Source: Chara braunii
Taxonomy: Eukaryota > Streptophyta > Charophyceae > Charales > Characeae
Assembly (NCBI GenBank): GCA_003427395.1
Contig: BFEA01000090.1
Coordinates: 513,447-545,140, forward strand
Direction: 5' to 3'
Length of the DNA stretch: 31,694 nucleotides
Shown: positions 12,232-21,460 of the stretch, one piece after another
How the letters are laid out: every line of letters starts with the position of its first letter
Position numbering within the stretch: the first letter of the stretch is position 1
Program-made: the position numbers and the translations under genes
Notes under the pieces: model-generated
Seen by the model: the letters and a program-made list of their open reading frames with translations, nothing else
The model's database searches: none
Told to the model about the DNA's origin: nothing

Positions 12232-12259
<28 letters not shown>
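12035..12259 (-). repeat. Tandem duplication (period 108 bp) copying the exon 7 splice-acceptor region
   Basis: Two near-identical units (from 12038 and 12146 on the plus strand) end in CT-repeats at about 12125-12142 and 12234-12259. On the minus strand each reads acceptor-like TGTGTCTTCTT(G)CAG preceded by a piece resembling the start of exon 7 (GATGTGGCCATCCTTGTGAT versus GATGTGGTCATCCTTGTTAC in the exon). The minus-strand frame stays open through both copies into exon 7, so retained intron would be translatable for a stretch. Confidence 0.75.
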
Positions 12260-12263
<4 letters not shown>

Positions 12264-12528
12264 GTAGTAGTCGTAGCAGCAGCAGCAGCAGCGGTAGTAG
12301 TAGCAGTAGTAGTAGTAGTAATAGTAGTAGTAGCAGTGGTAGTGGTAGAGGTCGAGGAAGCATCAACCATTAGGGAATCTAGAGATAGGCTGGATAGCAC
12401 AATTTCATGGAGGCGTTCTGAGGCAGGGAATAAAAAGCTTGCCCGGAGAATGGAAGAATGCACGCATGTCGGCGCGCACACATAAACACACCCCATCGCG
12501 AAGAAGAAGAAGAACATTTATAACGACG

Positions 12529-12570
<42 letters not shown>

Positions 12571-12580
12571 GCAACAGCAG
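12260..12580. repeat. Trinucleotide-rich tracts, (GTA/GCA)n and (AAC)n
   Basis: Degenerate GTAGTAGCAG repeats run from about 12260 to 12345 and AAC repeats from about 12526 to 12575. They lie in intron 6, next to the acceptor duplication. Confidence 0.85.
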
Positions 12581-12615
12581 CGATGACAGCAAAACAACAA
12601 TGACGTGTGCCTCAC

Positions 12616-12815
12616 CTGGTGATCTGCTATGTTGGAAAAGTACTTGAACTGAAAGATGTCGATGTCCATGTGGAGAGACTGGTCAAGTCCAAAAATCCAC
12701 CAGCCTTGAGGAAGCTTCAGAGCGAAGTAACTCTGTTCCTGTGGGAGCAGCCATCCCCCGAGCCAGTTCTTATGACAAATATACTTCATGAAGGTGTGCA
12801 GTCCATCAAACCAGT
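12616..12815 (-). CDS. Exon 6 of metallophosphoesterase gene
   Basis: Encodes (D)WFDGLHTFMKYICHKNWL, SYFALKLP, WWIFGLDQSLHMDIDIFQF, a strongly conserved stretch of the plant family that follows GNHD. Acceptor TTGCACAG|ACTGG; donor CACCAG|GTGAGG. The length is 200 nt (2 + 66 codons), ending in phase 0. No internal stops are present, and I see no sign that this exon is decaying. Confidence 0.93.
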
Positions 12816-12965
12816 CTGTGCAATAAACCAGCGTGCCAGTCAACAGACACAGACAGACAGAAGGAAGGAAACGACAGACGGATGGATAAAAGGACGGACG
12901 TACAAATAGATGCAGGGTAATGGAAAGGGCAAAATATTCAAAGTATAACCGGCACAATATGGCGA

Positions 12966-13018
12966 ATTAGGGGTTTACGGGTTTAGGGGTTTAGGGGCTT
13001 AGGGGTTTAGGGTTTAGA
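12966..13018 (+). repeat. Interstitial plant-type telomere-like repeats
   Basis: About seven imperfect units of TTTAGGGG / TTTAGGG lie inside intron 5. Similar short GGGTTTAGGG pieces occur in the duplicated segment at 13770-13918. The unit is the Arabidopsis-type telomere heptamer, often with an extra G. Confidence 0.8.
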
Positions 13019-13769
13019 GGCCACACAATGCGGCAGGGGTTTGCCAATGTGTGTTATGTATGTGGATAATGTGGGGCTAAATGACCCATGGATTCGGTCA
13101 CTCGTATACTGTCACATATCTATGAACTAAGCGGAAGGTATGAAATTACTAACAATGCTTGCATGCATCATACACAAGATCACCCAAAACAAACAAACTC
13201 AGGAAACTTCACAAGTTCACATCTGGTCCTAGTAGTACAAGAGTTTCCACAGCAGACACGACACTACCAGTATCCGTCCTGCTGCTCTACGACTCCGCAT
13301 CCCATGATGGTGATATCCACACCTTGTATGGTGACCTTCTGCAAGGCCACAGTACATATGCCTCATACTGTATATATGCCTCATACGTGATGGTGATATC
13401 CACACCTTGTATGAGGCATATAAATTGTAGCCTTGCAAAAAGGCCCCATAAGAAGTTCTGCAAGCCCGAAATTGCGCCCTTTCTGCTGCTATACTACTCG
13501 GCCTTGTATCACTGTGCATGATTCGGCATGATTGCAACTAGGTCCAACAAGTGGCCTTGCAGAACTCAAATTAAAGAACAGCGAAAAACGAGGAAAGAGA
13601 ACTACAATTTGAACTCTCAAGTCTGAACTCAAAGACCGCCTTAGAAGCAAAGAGGTACGGGAATCACAGGGGTCAAGAAGTGAGGAGTAATAAGGAAAGA
13701 CACTCATGGTCCCCCAAACGCTCTACCCTACTCTTGCTAAATAAGCCAAGCTGACAGCCTTACAGCTGA
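13019..13769. other. Intron 5 filler with a local direct and inverted repeat at 13304-13430
   Basis: GATGGTGATATCCACACCTT occurs at about 13304 and 13389, and CATATGCCTCATAC pairs with GTATGAGGCATAT in inverted orientation. No gene was recognised. Confidence 0.5.
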
Positions 13770-13918
13770 GAGGAGCAGGCACGAGCCGGACCCCAGGGGG
13801 TTAGGGGTTAAGAAATGGTTTCTGGTAGGATACATCGGGATAGAGGAGCAGTCATGAGCCGGACAACAGGGGTTTAGGGTTTAAGAAATGGTTTCCGGTG
13901 GGGTACAACAGGATAGAG
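13770..13918 (+). repeat. Tandem duplication, period about 74-76 bp, with telomere-like core
   Basis: Two copies beginning GAGCAGGCACGAGCCGGAC and GAGCAGTCATGAGCCGGAC. Both contain GGGTTxxGGGTTTAAG-like sequence followed by AAATGGTTTCYGGT and end GGGATAGAG/AGGATAGAG. Located in intron 5. Confidence 0.8.
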
Positions 13919-14202
13919 GATAAGTAGACAGTCTGGGATATACAGGATTCTGTCGTGAGCAGCGGCTTGTAAGCGAAACTGGGTAAGGCTCCCAGGATAA
14001 CCTTGGGTTGAATTGTGAGGCCCCCGGCCTCCATTTATCTTTGGAATAGAATTTTCCTTTTTCAAAAGAACAAAAAACAAAGATTGAACAATGATGACGC
14101 TTCACTAAAACAAAAGAAGAACCATGGCAACCCTCGTAATGTCTAATAGCAAAAAAAACTCGTCACTTAGGTTAAATAAAGAGTCCTGTGTGCACTCTAC
14201 AT

Positions 14203-14256
14203 TCTCCCTCCCTCCCTCCCTCCCTCCCTCCCTCCCTCCCTTCCCCCCCCCCCCCC

Positions 14257-14334
<78 letters not shown>

Positions 14335-14335
14335 A
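14203..14335. repeat. Compound microsatellite (TCCC)n - C-run - (CT)n - (CA)n
   Basis: Four adjoining simple repeats in intron 5. All open frames crossing it are artefacts of the repeat. Confidence 0.95.
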
Positions 14336-14384
14336 ACAAACACTCATGTCGTTCAGCTCGGTTGCAGTGGAGAAGAGGTGCTGA

Positions 14385-14650
14385 AAAAACTACAACTAAC
14401 CATGGTTTCCTGGAGCTGCAATCAAAGGGACAGACATGCAAGGCATGAGTCATTAAAAAAAAAAAAAACACCACCATGATTTGCTTCCTTGAATTGCAAT
14501 CAGCGGTATAGACAGACAAGCCATGAAGAGTTATCGAAAAAAAACTGACCGAAATTTGTTCCCTGGAATTGCAATCAAAGGAACAAACAGGTGAGGCAAT
14601 CAAAGGCAGAGTTATTGAAAAAACACTAACCATGGTTTCCTGGAATTGCG
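14385..14650 (-). repeat. Four-unit tandem array (75-78 bp) of the exon 5 splice-donor region
   Basis: The plus-strand motif ACTAACCATGGTTTCCTGGA (exon 5 donor, reversed) is repeated with divergence. The internal CCTGGAATTGC-like anchors start at 14639 (real junction), 14562, 14487 and 14409. The most distant copy keeps GGAAACCATG|GTTAGT intact, with a donor-like site at 14400. The units also share AATTGCAATCAAAGG and A-runs. This is a local tandem expansion spanning exon end and intron start. Confidence 0.8.
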
Positions 14651-14815
14651 AAGCACTGTGGGCCATCATAATCTTCCAGGCATTTGACACCAGGGGGTAG
14701 TTCGGGCTTTTTCACGCTTATGTGGTCTCTTTCGCAGAATGGTGGCGGAGGCATCGCGTACCGAAAGGGCCTAAACAGACGGTTCTCGTACGAATATGGA
14801 CACGGATTTGGATAC
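14631..14815 (-). CDS. Exon 5 of metallophosphoesterase gene (GNHD motif)
   Basis: Encodes YPNPCPYSYENRLFRPF..., KPELPPGV, YDGPQCFAIPGNH. The metal-ligand GNHD motif is split by the following intron: G of the Asp codon is the last exon base. Acceptor GCACAG|GTATCC; donor AACCATG|GTTAGT. The length is 185 nt (1 + 61 codons + 1). The Cys, Pro and aromatic positions match the land-plant family well. The donor region is repeated about every 75-78 bp downstream in the intron (see the repeat at 14385-14650). Confidence 0.93.
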
Positions 14816-15240
14816 CTGTGCCGCCGCCACAGGATCAACAATGAGATGACAGTCAACGATGGCGAATGAGTTCATCAGAGTCTCCAAAGAATGAATCTGG
14901 ACGGAAGAAAAAAGAAAACGATGCACATCAAGAATGATCAACAGTGCTAACATGGATGGAGTGAGGGCATTTAAAGAAGAAGGACAACAAATGGTGTGAG
15001 TGACGGCCATCAAATCTTTCCTCGTGTATCAAGAAAGAAAAGAAAGAAAACACAAAAAATCATGGAGACCGTGTGTACTTTCTTGGTTGCTTCTCGCTGA
15101 ATACTGTACTAACCTAGCTTACCAGGGGCACACAGAGGGGTGCACAGGCGGGTCGCTCGGCCGTCCAGCCGCCTGGGGTACCCTGGGCGTGTAAGGACTC
15201 TGGGATTCTGCACCTCGCCCTCCCTTTCTGCACCAACCGA
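14816..15240. other. Intron 4 sequence without recognised features
   Basis: Sequence upstream of exon 5 in gene orientation. No motif was recognised apart from GC-rich inverted fragments around 15125-15190 that may be the edge of the repeat at 15245. Confidence 0.4.
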
Positions 15241-15244
15241 AAGC

Positions 15245-15440
15245 AGCCAAAATCCGGGCTCTCTTTTGTTTTCAGCATTGTCGGTTGATGGGGAAAAAGG
15301 GAGGTATAAATGGGGCTCAAAGGGGCTCGAAGCCAGGTGCCTTAGTTAAGTTTTTCATTTTCTTTCTCATCCCCGGTTCTATAAGGAAGTCTGAGGTGAC
15401 CCCCGCCCAAAAGCTGTTTGCAAAGACTTCCTGCAAGTTC
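15245..15440 (+). repeat. Dispersed element copy A with TATA-like GGTATAAAT
   Basis: Shares an ordered set of blocks with 29938-30150: AAAATCCGGGCTC, GGAGGTATAAAT, GGGGCT, a pyrimidine-rich segment with CCGGTTCT, GACCC..GCC(C)AAAAG and GTTTGCAA. The TATA-like box and T-rich segment suggest a promoter-bearing end of a mobile element (LTR or MITE). The type is not determined. Confidence 0.6.
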
Positions 15441-15777
15441 CCGGCCCATAAATGAATGGATACCATTGGATACTCAGTACTAGCGAACAGCTGACCGCCA
15501 AATCTCACCTATGGCAAATAGCCAATCGCCAAATCTCCAAACCCCCAAAGCACCACTGTGCAGCAGTCCCTGCTCACACTACAGAGGTTGCTCAGTCTCT
15601 CCTACCGGCCCATAAAAGAATGGATACCATTGGATACCGAGTACTAGTGAACAGCTGACCGCCAAATCTCGCCTATACCTTATAACAAATAGCCGATCGC
15701 CAAATCTCCAAACCCCCAAAGCACCACTGTGCAGCAGTCCCTGCTCACACTACAGAGGTTGCTCAGTCTCTCCTTCC
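15441..15777 (+). repeat. Tandem duplication, period about 164 bp
   Basis: Two copies starting CCGGCCCATAAATGAATGG (15441) and CCGGCCCATAAAAGAATGG (15605). Both contain ATACCATTGGATAC, GAACAGCTGACCGCCAAATC and end CTCAGTCTCTCCT. The copies are nearly identical, so the duplication is recent. It lies in intron 4. Confidence 0.92.
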
Positions 15778-15997
15778 CCCCGATGCCTGCCCCCCCCCCC
15801 ATGTAGTAAACCTTGCGCCACCCTGGCCCCCGCCCCACACCCGTGAAGCAAACCTTCCCCCCCCTCCCTCCCTTCCCCTGTACCAGGATAACTGACGTCA
15901 TCCAAAAAAGATATAGGAAATCCATTCCCCCTCCATCACAACTGCATGTATGCCTATCTTTCAGTGGATTTCTTAAAATTCTCATTTTCTTTTCCAG

Positions 15998-16173
15998 TCG
16001 CGTAGAATCAGTGAATATTCAGTTGTCTTTGCACATTTCATGTTTGGGGGAATTGTAGTTGATGAAAAGTTGGGACAGTTGCTGCGTTCCAAGTTTCAGA
16101 AAGAGAACGTGAATGCGGCACTGCGAGGAAAAGACGAGCCCGTACCGTACCTGCCTGCCCGATTGCTGAACAG
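15998..16173 (+). CDS. Candidate plus-strand exon of an unidentified protein inside the minus-strand gene
   Basis: An open stretch of 58 codons plus 2 nt is bounded by a strong acceptor (pyrimidine tract then TTTTCCAG) and a donor-like AACAG|GTATAC. The peptide (EYSVVFAHFMFGG, DEKLGQLLRSKFQKENV, EPVPYLPARLLN) has balanced, protein-like composition unlike the surrounding repeats. I do not recognise the family. It could be an exon of a nested gene, a gene fragment carried by a transposon, or chance. No partner exon was found nearby. Confidence 0.4.
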
Positions 16174-16415
16174 GTATACACATGTAACTGTTGACAAGCA
16201 GATCAAGTGTTCAGATCCCATTGGAATGATTGGATTACACGACTATTTCGGTGGCTAAATCCAAGTGTTTGGATCCCACTGGAACGATTGGATGCAACAA
16301 TGCCAGGGGCTACCTACCCCCCCTTAGGAAACAAAACAAGAAAGAGAAGAAGCACTCAACAGAACGGAGGAGAAGAAGCACGGGGGGACACGTAAGTGTA
16401 GCAATTGCCACTTAC
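16174..16415. other. Intron 4 segment with a short tandem repeat
   Basis: AAGTGTTCAGATCCCATTGG (about 16204) and AAGTGTTTGGATCCCACTGG (about 16262) form a pair of 58-bp-spaced repeats. The segment holds the exon 4 donor at its right end. Confidence 0.55.
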
Positions 16416-16663
16416 GCGAGATCGCCTCCTAAAACAAGAAGATTCGCTCGAGGGAGAACTAACAGCCGTCCGTCATGCTGCAGTCGAAGTTGAGGTTGTG
16501 CCAAGAGGCGTGCGATTGTGTACGTCGGATCCCCTCCATCCCCTGTGTCAGCCATGAAATCAAACCATAGCTCCTCGCGACCGCTCAGGTCTTTGTATGT
16601 GAAACTGTTTCCCCCTTTTCGCTTTCTCTGATTGTTCCTCTGCTGTGCTGCTGACATCGCAGA
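16416..16663 (-). CDS. Exon 4 of metallophosphoesterase gene (start of catalytic domain)
   Basis: Encodes SAMSAAQQRN... then ELWFDFMADTGDGG, RLLAQP, LPRANLLVLGGDL. This covers the first metal-binding motif (DTGDG) and the GGDLAYP motif of the calcineurin-like fold. Acceptor AATTTGCAG|TCTGCG; donor CTCGC|GTAAGT. It starts in phase 0 and ends with GC of an Ala codon completed by exon 5; 248 nt. The Lys/Arg/Asn-rich linker just after the acceptor is less conserved than the rest. The 3' splice site lies inside a roughly 183-bp tandem duplication whose second copy (acceptor-like site at 16846) is in the intron and quickly meets a stop. Confidence 0.92.
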
Positions 16664-17000
16664 CTGCAAATTGAAAACGAAAACGCAAGCAGCACCGGGA
16701 GAAAGGACGGGATGCGCAGGGCGGGGGGCAAGGGGGTGTAAGATCAAACATGTCCATTGCAGATGACAATATAGAATAAGGGACAAGATCCCAGCCCTCT
16801 ATTGCTTCCTCAGAGTATTCCTCTGCTGTGCTACTGACACTGCAAACTGCAAATCGACGACCAAAATGCATAAAAGTTGATAAAACTATTAAAACCCACT
16901 GGGAGAGGAATTGGGCGGGCGAGGGGGGGGGGGGCGCGCTTGGGGAGGAAGAGCACGCATGTACAACACGACCGATCGAATATAAGACAACACAAGATCT
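16615..17000 (-). repeat. Tandem duplication (period about 183 bp) spanning the exon 4 splice acceptor
   Basis: The segment from 16615 to about 16798 is repeated, more diverged, at about 16799-17000. Both contain TTCCTCTGCTGTGCTRCTGA and the reversed acceptor, followed by a G-rich tract and ACAAGATC. The real acceptor is at 16664 and the copy at 16847. In the copy the frame reads FAVSVAQQRNTLRKQ then stop, against SAMSAAQQRNNQRK in the real exon, so the copy is a pseudo-exon start. Confidence 0.8.
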
Positions 17001-18103
17001 TCCACCTCACTGAGAATGATGGATAGGCTGGCTTCCTTGCAACTTTGTAGCGCTGACAAAGCCGACGCTTGAATGTGCTGTACATCCTGACTCAGACCCA
17101 AAACTACCTCACTTTCTTCCCACAAAGCATAAAACACCCCAATCATAATGGCTGTACCAAACGCAGACAGAAAAAGTTTCACATGTTCCTGAGGTCTCAG
17201 CACAACCACTTTATTAACGTATACCTACTATACCATACAATCATTCGATAGATAAAATAGGTAAGTGGATGTGTGCATGTTGTATCTTCAAAACTCCTCC
17301 TGAGGGTCACTTCATGGGAAAACAAATTCAAAATATCCACCAACACATGTAAACAAAGCTGAACACACATAGTCTCGTCTTTCTGCCGCCACTTGGCACA
17401 TAGTCTCGTCTTTCTGCCGCCACTTGGCAGCCATGCCCACCAATACATGCCCGACCAGGGGTAGAGTGAGCCCGACAGACAGAAGGACACAAGGAAGGAC
17501 TATCACAGAGAGAAAGTGGCCCCTTGGATATTTGGTACAGAGATTGGCGTACTCCATAGGTGCTCTCTTTCTCTCCAAATAGATGTTGCTGACACGTCAG
17601 CCCAAGGCCCAATGAATTGGCAGTGTATGCTTTGTATGAGTGAGTCATTAACGAAGGCCGATATAACACTTCGCCATTGACTGCGGTGATCAGCAATTGA
17701 ACTCCACCTGCAACTGGCCCTGCAGAGATTGAGCCCCGCATCATGTGCAGGCCACTGCATGCATGGCTCAGCCAATACAATACCCAGCAGGCACAGGACC
17801 ACGTCTCAGATAAATTTTCTTTGTTTTTTTTAATCAGACACTTTGAGGAGATCCGATATGCCCGCGATTCCTCGGATGCACAACGGGGATGCACAACATG
17901 TGTTCGTACAATGTGAGCAGAAACAGCACGGCCTTCTTCGTTGATGGCCTTCCCAATCTACCGTCTTCCCACAAACACGGCGCAATCTGATCATGTCCAT
18001 ATACAAGCCATCTTCCTGAACCAATTCAGTCATGATCAGGGTGTGTTCTGTTTGGGGGGCGACAGCAGGCCCCCGTCCCCACTCTTACCAAGACTGCAAT
18101 CAA
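17001..18103. other. Intron 3 sequence without a recognised gene
   Basis: Contains a 31-bp tandem pair (CACATAGTCTCGTCTTTCTG at 17366 and 17397). A minus-strand open stretch near 16960-17209 has protein-like composition but no recognised homology and no clear splice signals. Nothing else was recognised. Confidence 0.5.
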
Positions 18104-18111
18104 CAGTAGAT

Positions 18112-19216
18112 AAGGGTTGCATACCTGCCGACTGCCAACCCCAACTGCCGACCGTTTTGCAGCCGACCAGTAGGGCCGACCGGTCGGCGGTCTGCCGACG
18201 AGTCAGAAAACAGCCATCCACCGGTGTTGCATACCCCGACGGTCGGCGCCCCTTGACTGGTCGGATGCCGGGGCACCCCGCAAAGTTTTTTATTTTTTTT
18301 GTTTTTTTTCAAGTTTTTTGTTTTTTGAACTTTTTTTCCGAATAACCCCACCAACACCCCCATACCCGCCCCCAATACCCCCATACACCCCCTCAAAACC
18401 CACAAACCGCTCCCCAACACCCTCATACCCCCCAATATGCCCTATACCACCCCTATACCACCNNNNNNNNNNNNNNNNNNNNNNNNNNNNNNNNNNNNNN
18501 NNNNNNNNNNNNNNNNNNNNNNNNNNNNNNNNNNNNNNNNNNNNNNNNNNNNNNNNNNNNNNNNNNNNNNNNNNNNNNNNNNNNNNNNNNNNNNNNNNNN
18601 NNNNNNNNNNNNNNNNNNNNNNNNNNNNNNNNNNNNNNNNNNNNNNNNNNNNNNNNNNNNNNNNNNNNNNNNNNNNNNNNNNNNNNNNNNNNNNNNNNNN
18701 NNNNNNNNNNNNNNNNNNNNNNNNNNNNNNNNNNNNNNNNNNNNNNNNNNNNNNNNNNNNNNNNNNNNNNNNNNNNNNNNNNNNNNNNNNNNNNNNNNNN
18801 NNNNNNNNNNNNNNNNNNNNNNNNNNNNNNNNNNNNNNNNNNNNNNNNNNNNNNNNNNNNNNNNNNNNNNNNNNNNNNNNNNNNNNNNNNNNNNNNNNNN
18901 NNNNNNNNNNNNNNNNNNNNNNNNNNNNNNNNNNNNNNNNNNNNNNNNNNNNNNNNNNNNNNNNNNNNNNNNNNNNNNNNNNNNNNNNNNNNNNNNNNNN
19001 NNNNNNNNNNNNNNNNNNNNNNNNNNNNNNNNNNNNNNNNNNNNNNNNNNNNNNNNNNNNNNNNNNNNNNNNNNNNNNNNNNNNNNNNNNNNNNNNNGTG
19101 GGGTTATAAGGGGTTCTCGACGCAATTTTTATTTTTTTTTTGTGAGGTGCCGCCGACCCCCGACCGGTAGGTGCTGACCAGTCAAGGGCCGCCAACTGTC
19201 GGGGTATGCAACACTG
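18112..19216. mobile_element. Non-autonomous hAT-type DNA transposon with 8-bp target duplication
   Basis: Terminal inverted repeats AAGGGTTGCATACC (left, 18112) and CAGTGTTGCATACC (right, read inward on the minus strand from 19216) are directly flanked by the 8-bp repeat CAGTAGAT at 18104-18111 and 19217-19224. An 8-bp target duplication with CAG..CTG-type ends is the hallmark of hAT elements. A longer subterminal inverted repeat (left 18224-18275, right about 19165-19214; GTTGCATACCCCGAC, then CCTTGACTGGTC) lies inside. The core is poly-pyrimidine and contains the assembly gap. No transposase is visible, so it is probably a MITE or foldback derivative. It sits in intron 3, right beside exon 3. 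Confidence 0.85.
18463..19097. other. Assembly gap (635 N)
   Basis: A run of undetermined bases inside the hAT-like element, flanked by pyrimidine-rich (CCCCATAC-type) repeats. The inverted repeats around it probably hampered assembly; true length is unknown. Confidence 0.99.
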
Positions 19217-19249
19217 CAGTAGATGATGGCAAAGTCAGAGAACCCCTAC

Positions 19250-19337
19250 CTGAAGCATACGGAAGTCAAAGCGCCCAAGGAAGAGCGTCACTGATACAAG
19301 GAGGTTGAAAGCTGTCTTGAACAATTCCAGTGATGTC
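19250..19337 (-). CDS. Exon 3 of metallophosphoesterase gene (membrane segment before the catalytic domain)
   Basis: Encodes SLELFKTAFNLLVSVTLFLG followed by RFDFRMLQ, very close to the LFKTVFDLLVSVTVFVGRFD block of the land-plant proteins. This is a hydrophobic helix followed by the linker into the phosphoesterase domain. Acceptor TTTTCACAG|G; donor CTTCAG|GTAGGG. The length is 88 nt (1 + 29 codons), ending in phase 0. The exon sits 33 bp beyond the right end of the hAT-like element that contains the assembly gap. Confidence 0.9.
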
Positions 19338-19746
19338 CTGTGAAAACAAGGGATTCGCAGCGAGATCCACCCATGCTCAGTTCAGCAGCCCAATCCAAAA
19401 ACACCGTTTTTTTAACAGGCAAACCTGCTAAGTTTTCCTCAATAAAAAACCACAGTAGTTTTCAAGTATTCAATAAGCATAGTTAAACTTCAGTTTCAGT
19501 GAGTTCCCTCAATCTGAGTGGTGTGAGTACAAGGGTTGAGATTCTTCACGATGTCAAGAAGTTGTGGGGAGGAAGGTGATAACGCCATCATAGTATGTGA
19601 GGAGGAAGGTGATAACACCATAATCGTAAAGCTCATGTCATCTTCTTCTTATTATTATTCCATGTTATAATTTTTCTTTCTAGATTATCCGGGACACCCA
19701 GCCAGGCAGCTGGGCAACTCGCCTGGGGGTGTCATCTCGCTTTACG

Positions 19747-20170
19747 GCGATGAGGGTTGGTGTGGTGTTGGAAGCATCGTTACAGTCTGTATGTTAATAC
19801 TTGACTTGCTTTAACGCACGGAGTAACCAACGTAGAAGTGATACTACCGTTGTGTGGCTTCGAATTACCAAGACGAGGATGGCTTCTAATATGAATCTCA
19901 ACATCTTTTGGCTTCTCACTTTACTGCGATGAGTGTCGGTGTGGTGTTGGAAGCATCATTACAGTCTGTATGTTAATACTTGACCTACTTTCACGCACAG
20001 AGTAACCGGCGGAGAATTGATACTACCATTGTCTGGCTTCGAACTACCAAGACGAAGATGGCTTCTAATATGAATCTCAACATCTTTTGGCTTCTCACTT
20101 CAATGCGATGAGTGTTGGTGTGGTGTTGGAAGCATCATTACAGTCTGTCTGTTAATACTCGACTTACTTA
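19747..20170 (+). repeat. Tandem array, period 179 bp, about 2.4 copies
   Basis: Copies start with GCGATGAG at 19747, 19926 and 20105. They share GTGTGGTGTTGGAAGCATC, TTACAGTCTGTATGTTAATA, ACGAGGATGGCTTCTAATAT and CATCTTTTGGCTTCTCACTT. The copies are very similar and non-coding. The array is in intron 2. Confidence 0.93.
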
Positions 20171-21460
20171 CAACCCTGGCCAGTAAACCTTGAAGAAATT
20201 TTACTCATTTTTTTAGACGGTGGCCCACTGGGGTTCTACTTGACCCACCGAAATAAGGCCCAAATCCTGTGCCTCTCTAACATTTTTCGTTGTTGATTCG
20301 GTGAGGGAAGTGGAGGGGGAGTTCATGGGGTTGAAAGGTGTTGGAAGTGGTTTCCTTCTTCTGCCTGAGTCTTGCCCATTATCTGCCTCTGCACTTGTGG
20401 AATCCATCTCACCAAAGGACTCCTACAACACCCAAAAATGATGATGACAATGGAAAAGTGGCACGGTGGAGAAAAGGGGAGGAAGATAGAAAAAAGGGGA
20501 AATGTGGCGTACGGCGGGGGGGGAAGGCGGAAAGAAGGGAAGCATGTGTCGCAATGGGCAGGCTGAGGAGATGGGGGGATGAGGGGATGGGGAAAAAGTG
20601 GCACGGTGGAGGGGGGGGAAGGCGGAAAGAAGGGGTGCGAAAAGGGGCTGACACGGTGCAAAGAAAAAGAAGGCGAAGAAGAATACTCACCTCCTTAGAG
20701 CGGATGGTGCACAGGCAGCGGGGTAGATCACAGGTGCGACAATGGTGCTTGACGTCGAGGGCGATGGAGCTTGGGGCAGACAATTGTGCTTATGGAAAGG
20801 GTGATGAAGCTTAAGGAGGACAATGATCAGCAGACTTCAGGAGACGAGAAAGAGTGCGTCAATGTGGGGGTGAGCCCCAGTCGCATGGGTATTCAAGTGG
20901 GCATTTAAATTCAAACGCCTACACAAGTGTCGACGCCCCCAAAGAGTGGTAGGCCCAAGAATTGCAGCTGTTGATCTTTCTAGACAGCTGGGACCTCAAG
21001 AAACTGAACTGAAACAAAAGCGGGCCCCACAGTCTTTTTCTCAAGCACCAGGTGGTGCTCTGGGACTGGCTGCAATCACCAGGCGCCCTACTGTTTGAAA
21101 AAAACTCCGGTTTCTCCCCGGCCCTGGGACCACCTTGGCAGGTAATGGGTGCCCAACGACCTGGATAGGAATCCTAGAGGCAAACTTTACTGTAATGGCT
21201 GCGCCCACCCCCCCCCTGCCCCCCTGAAAAAAGGTTTGTCCTTTTACCCTTTCAACGCAGGAGATAAAACCAGGCGATGACACAGTCATGGCAGAGACGC
21301 CCACAAAAATGAATAAGCAGAGTCACTGCTGAAAACTCGCTGACAACAACCAATTTGCCAGATGCTTGCTCGTGCACTCTGTGGAAAACCAGGTCGATTG
21401 CAATACCACATCTTTTTCTTCTTTTTTCATGCCGCAGGTAAAGATTCAGGGCCTTGCCAC
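20171..21460. other. Intron 2 sequence, G-rich repeats, no recognised gene
   Basis: A minus-strand open stretch at 20213-20407 (DNGQDSGRRRKPLPTPFNP, NVREAQDLGLISVGQVEP) looks protein-like and may be a transposon coding remnant, but I could not assign it. From 20455 to 20645 there are two G-rich units containing GTGGCACGGTGGAG and GGGGAAGGCGGAAAGAAGGG. Nothing else was recognised. Confidence 0.4.

Noticed and set aside
12966-13018. True chromosome end
   Set aside because: The telomere-like units are few, imperfect and embedded between exons of a gene.
16889-17209. Minus-strand open frame with helix-like composition
   Set aside because: No recognised homology, no convincing splice sites, and its 3' part overlaps the tandem duplication of the exon 4 acceptor.
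18290-19195. Long open frames over the N run
   Set aside because: They exist only because undetermined bases were translated as X.
20213-20407. Minus-strand protein-like stretch as a host exon
   Set aside because: It does not fit between exons 2 and 3, whose split Gly codon already joins perfectly; at most it is a transposon remnant.
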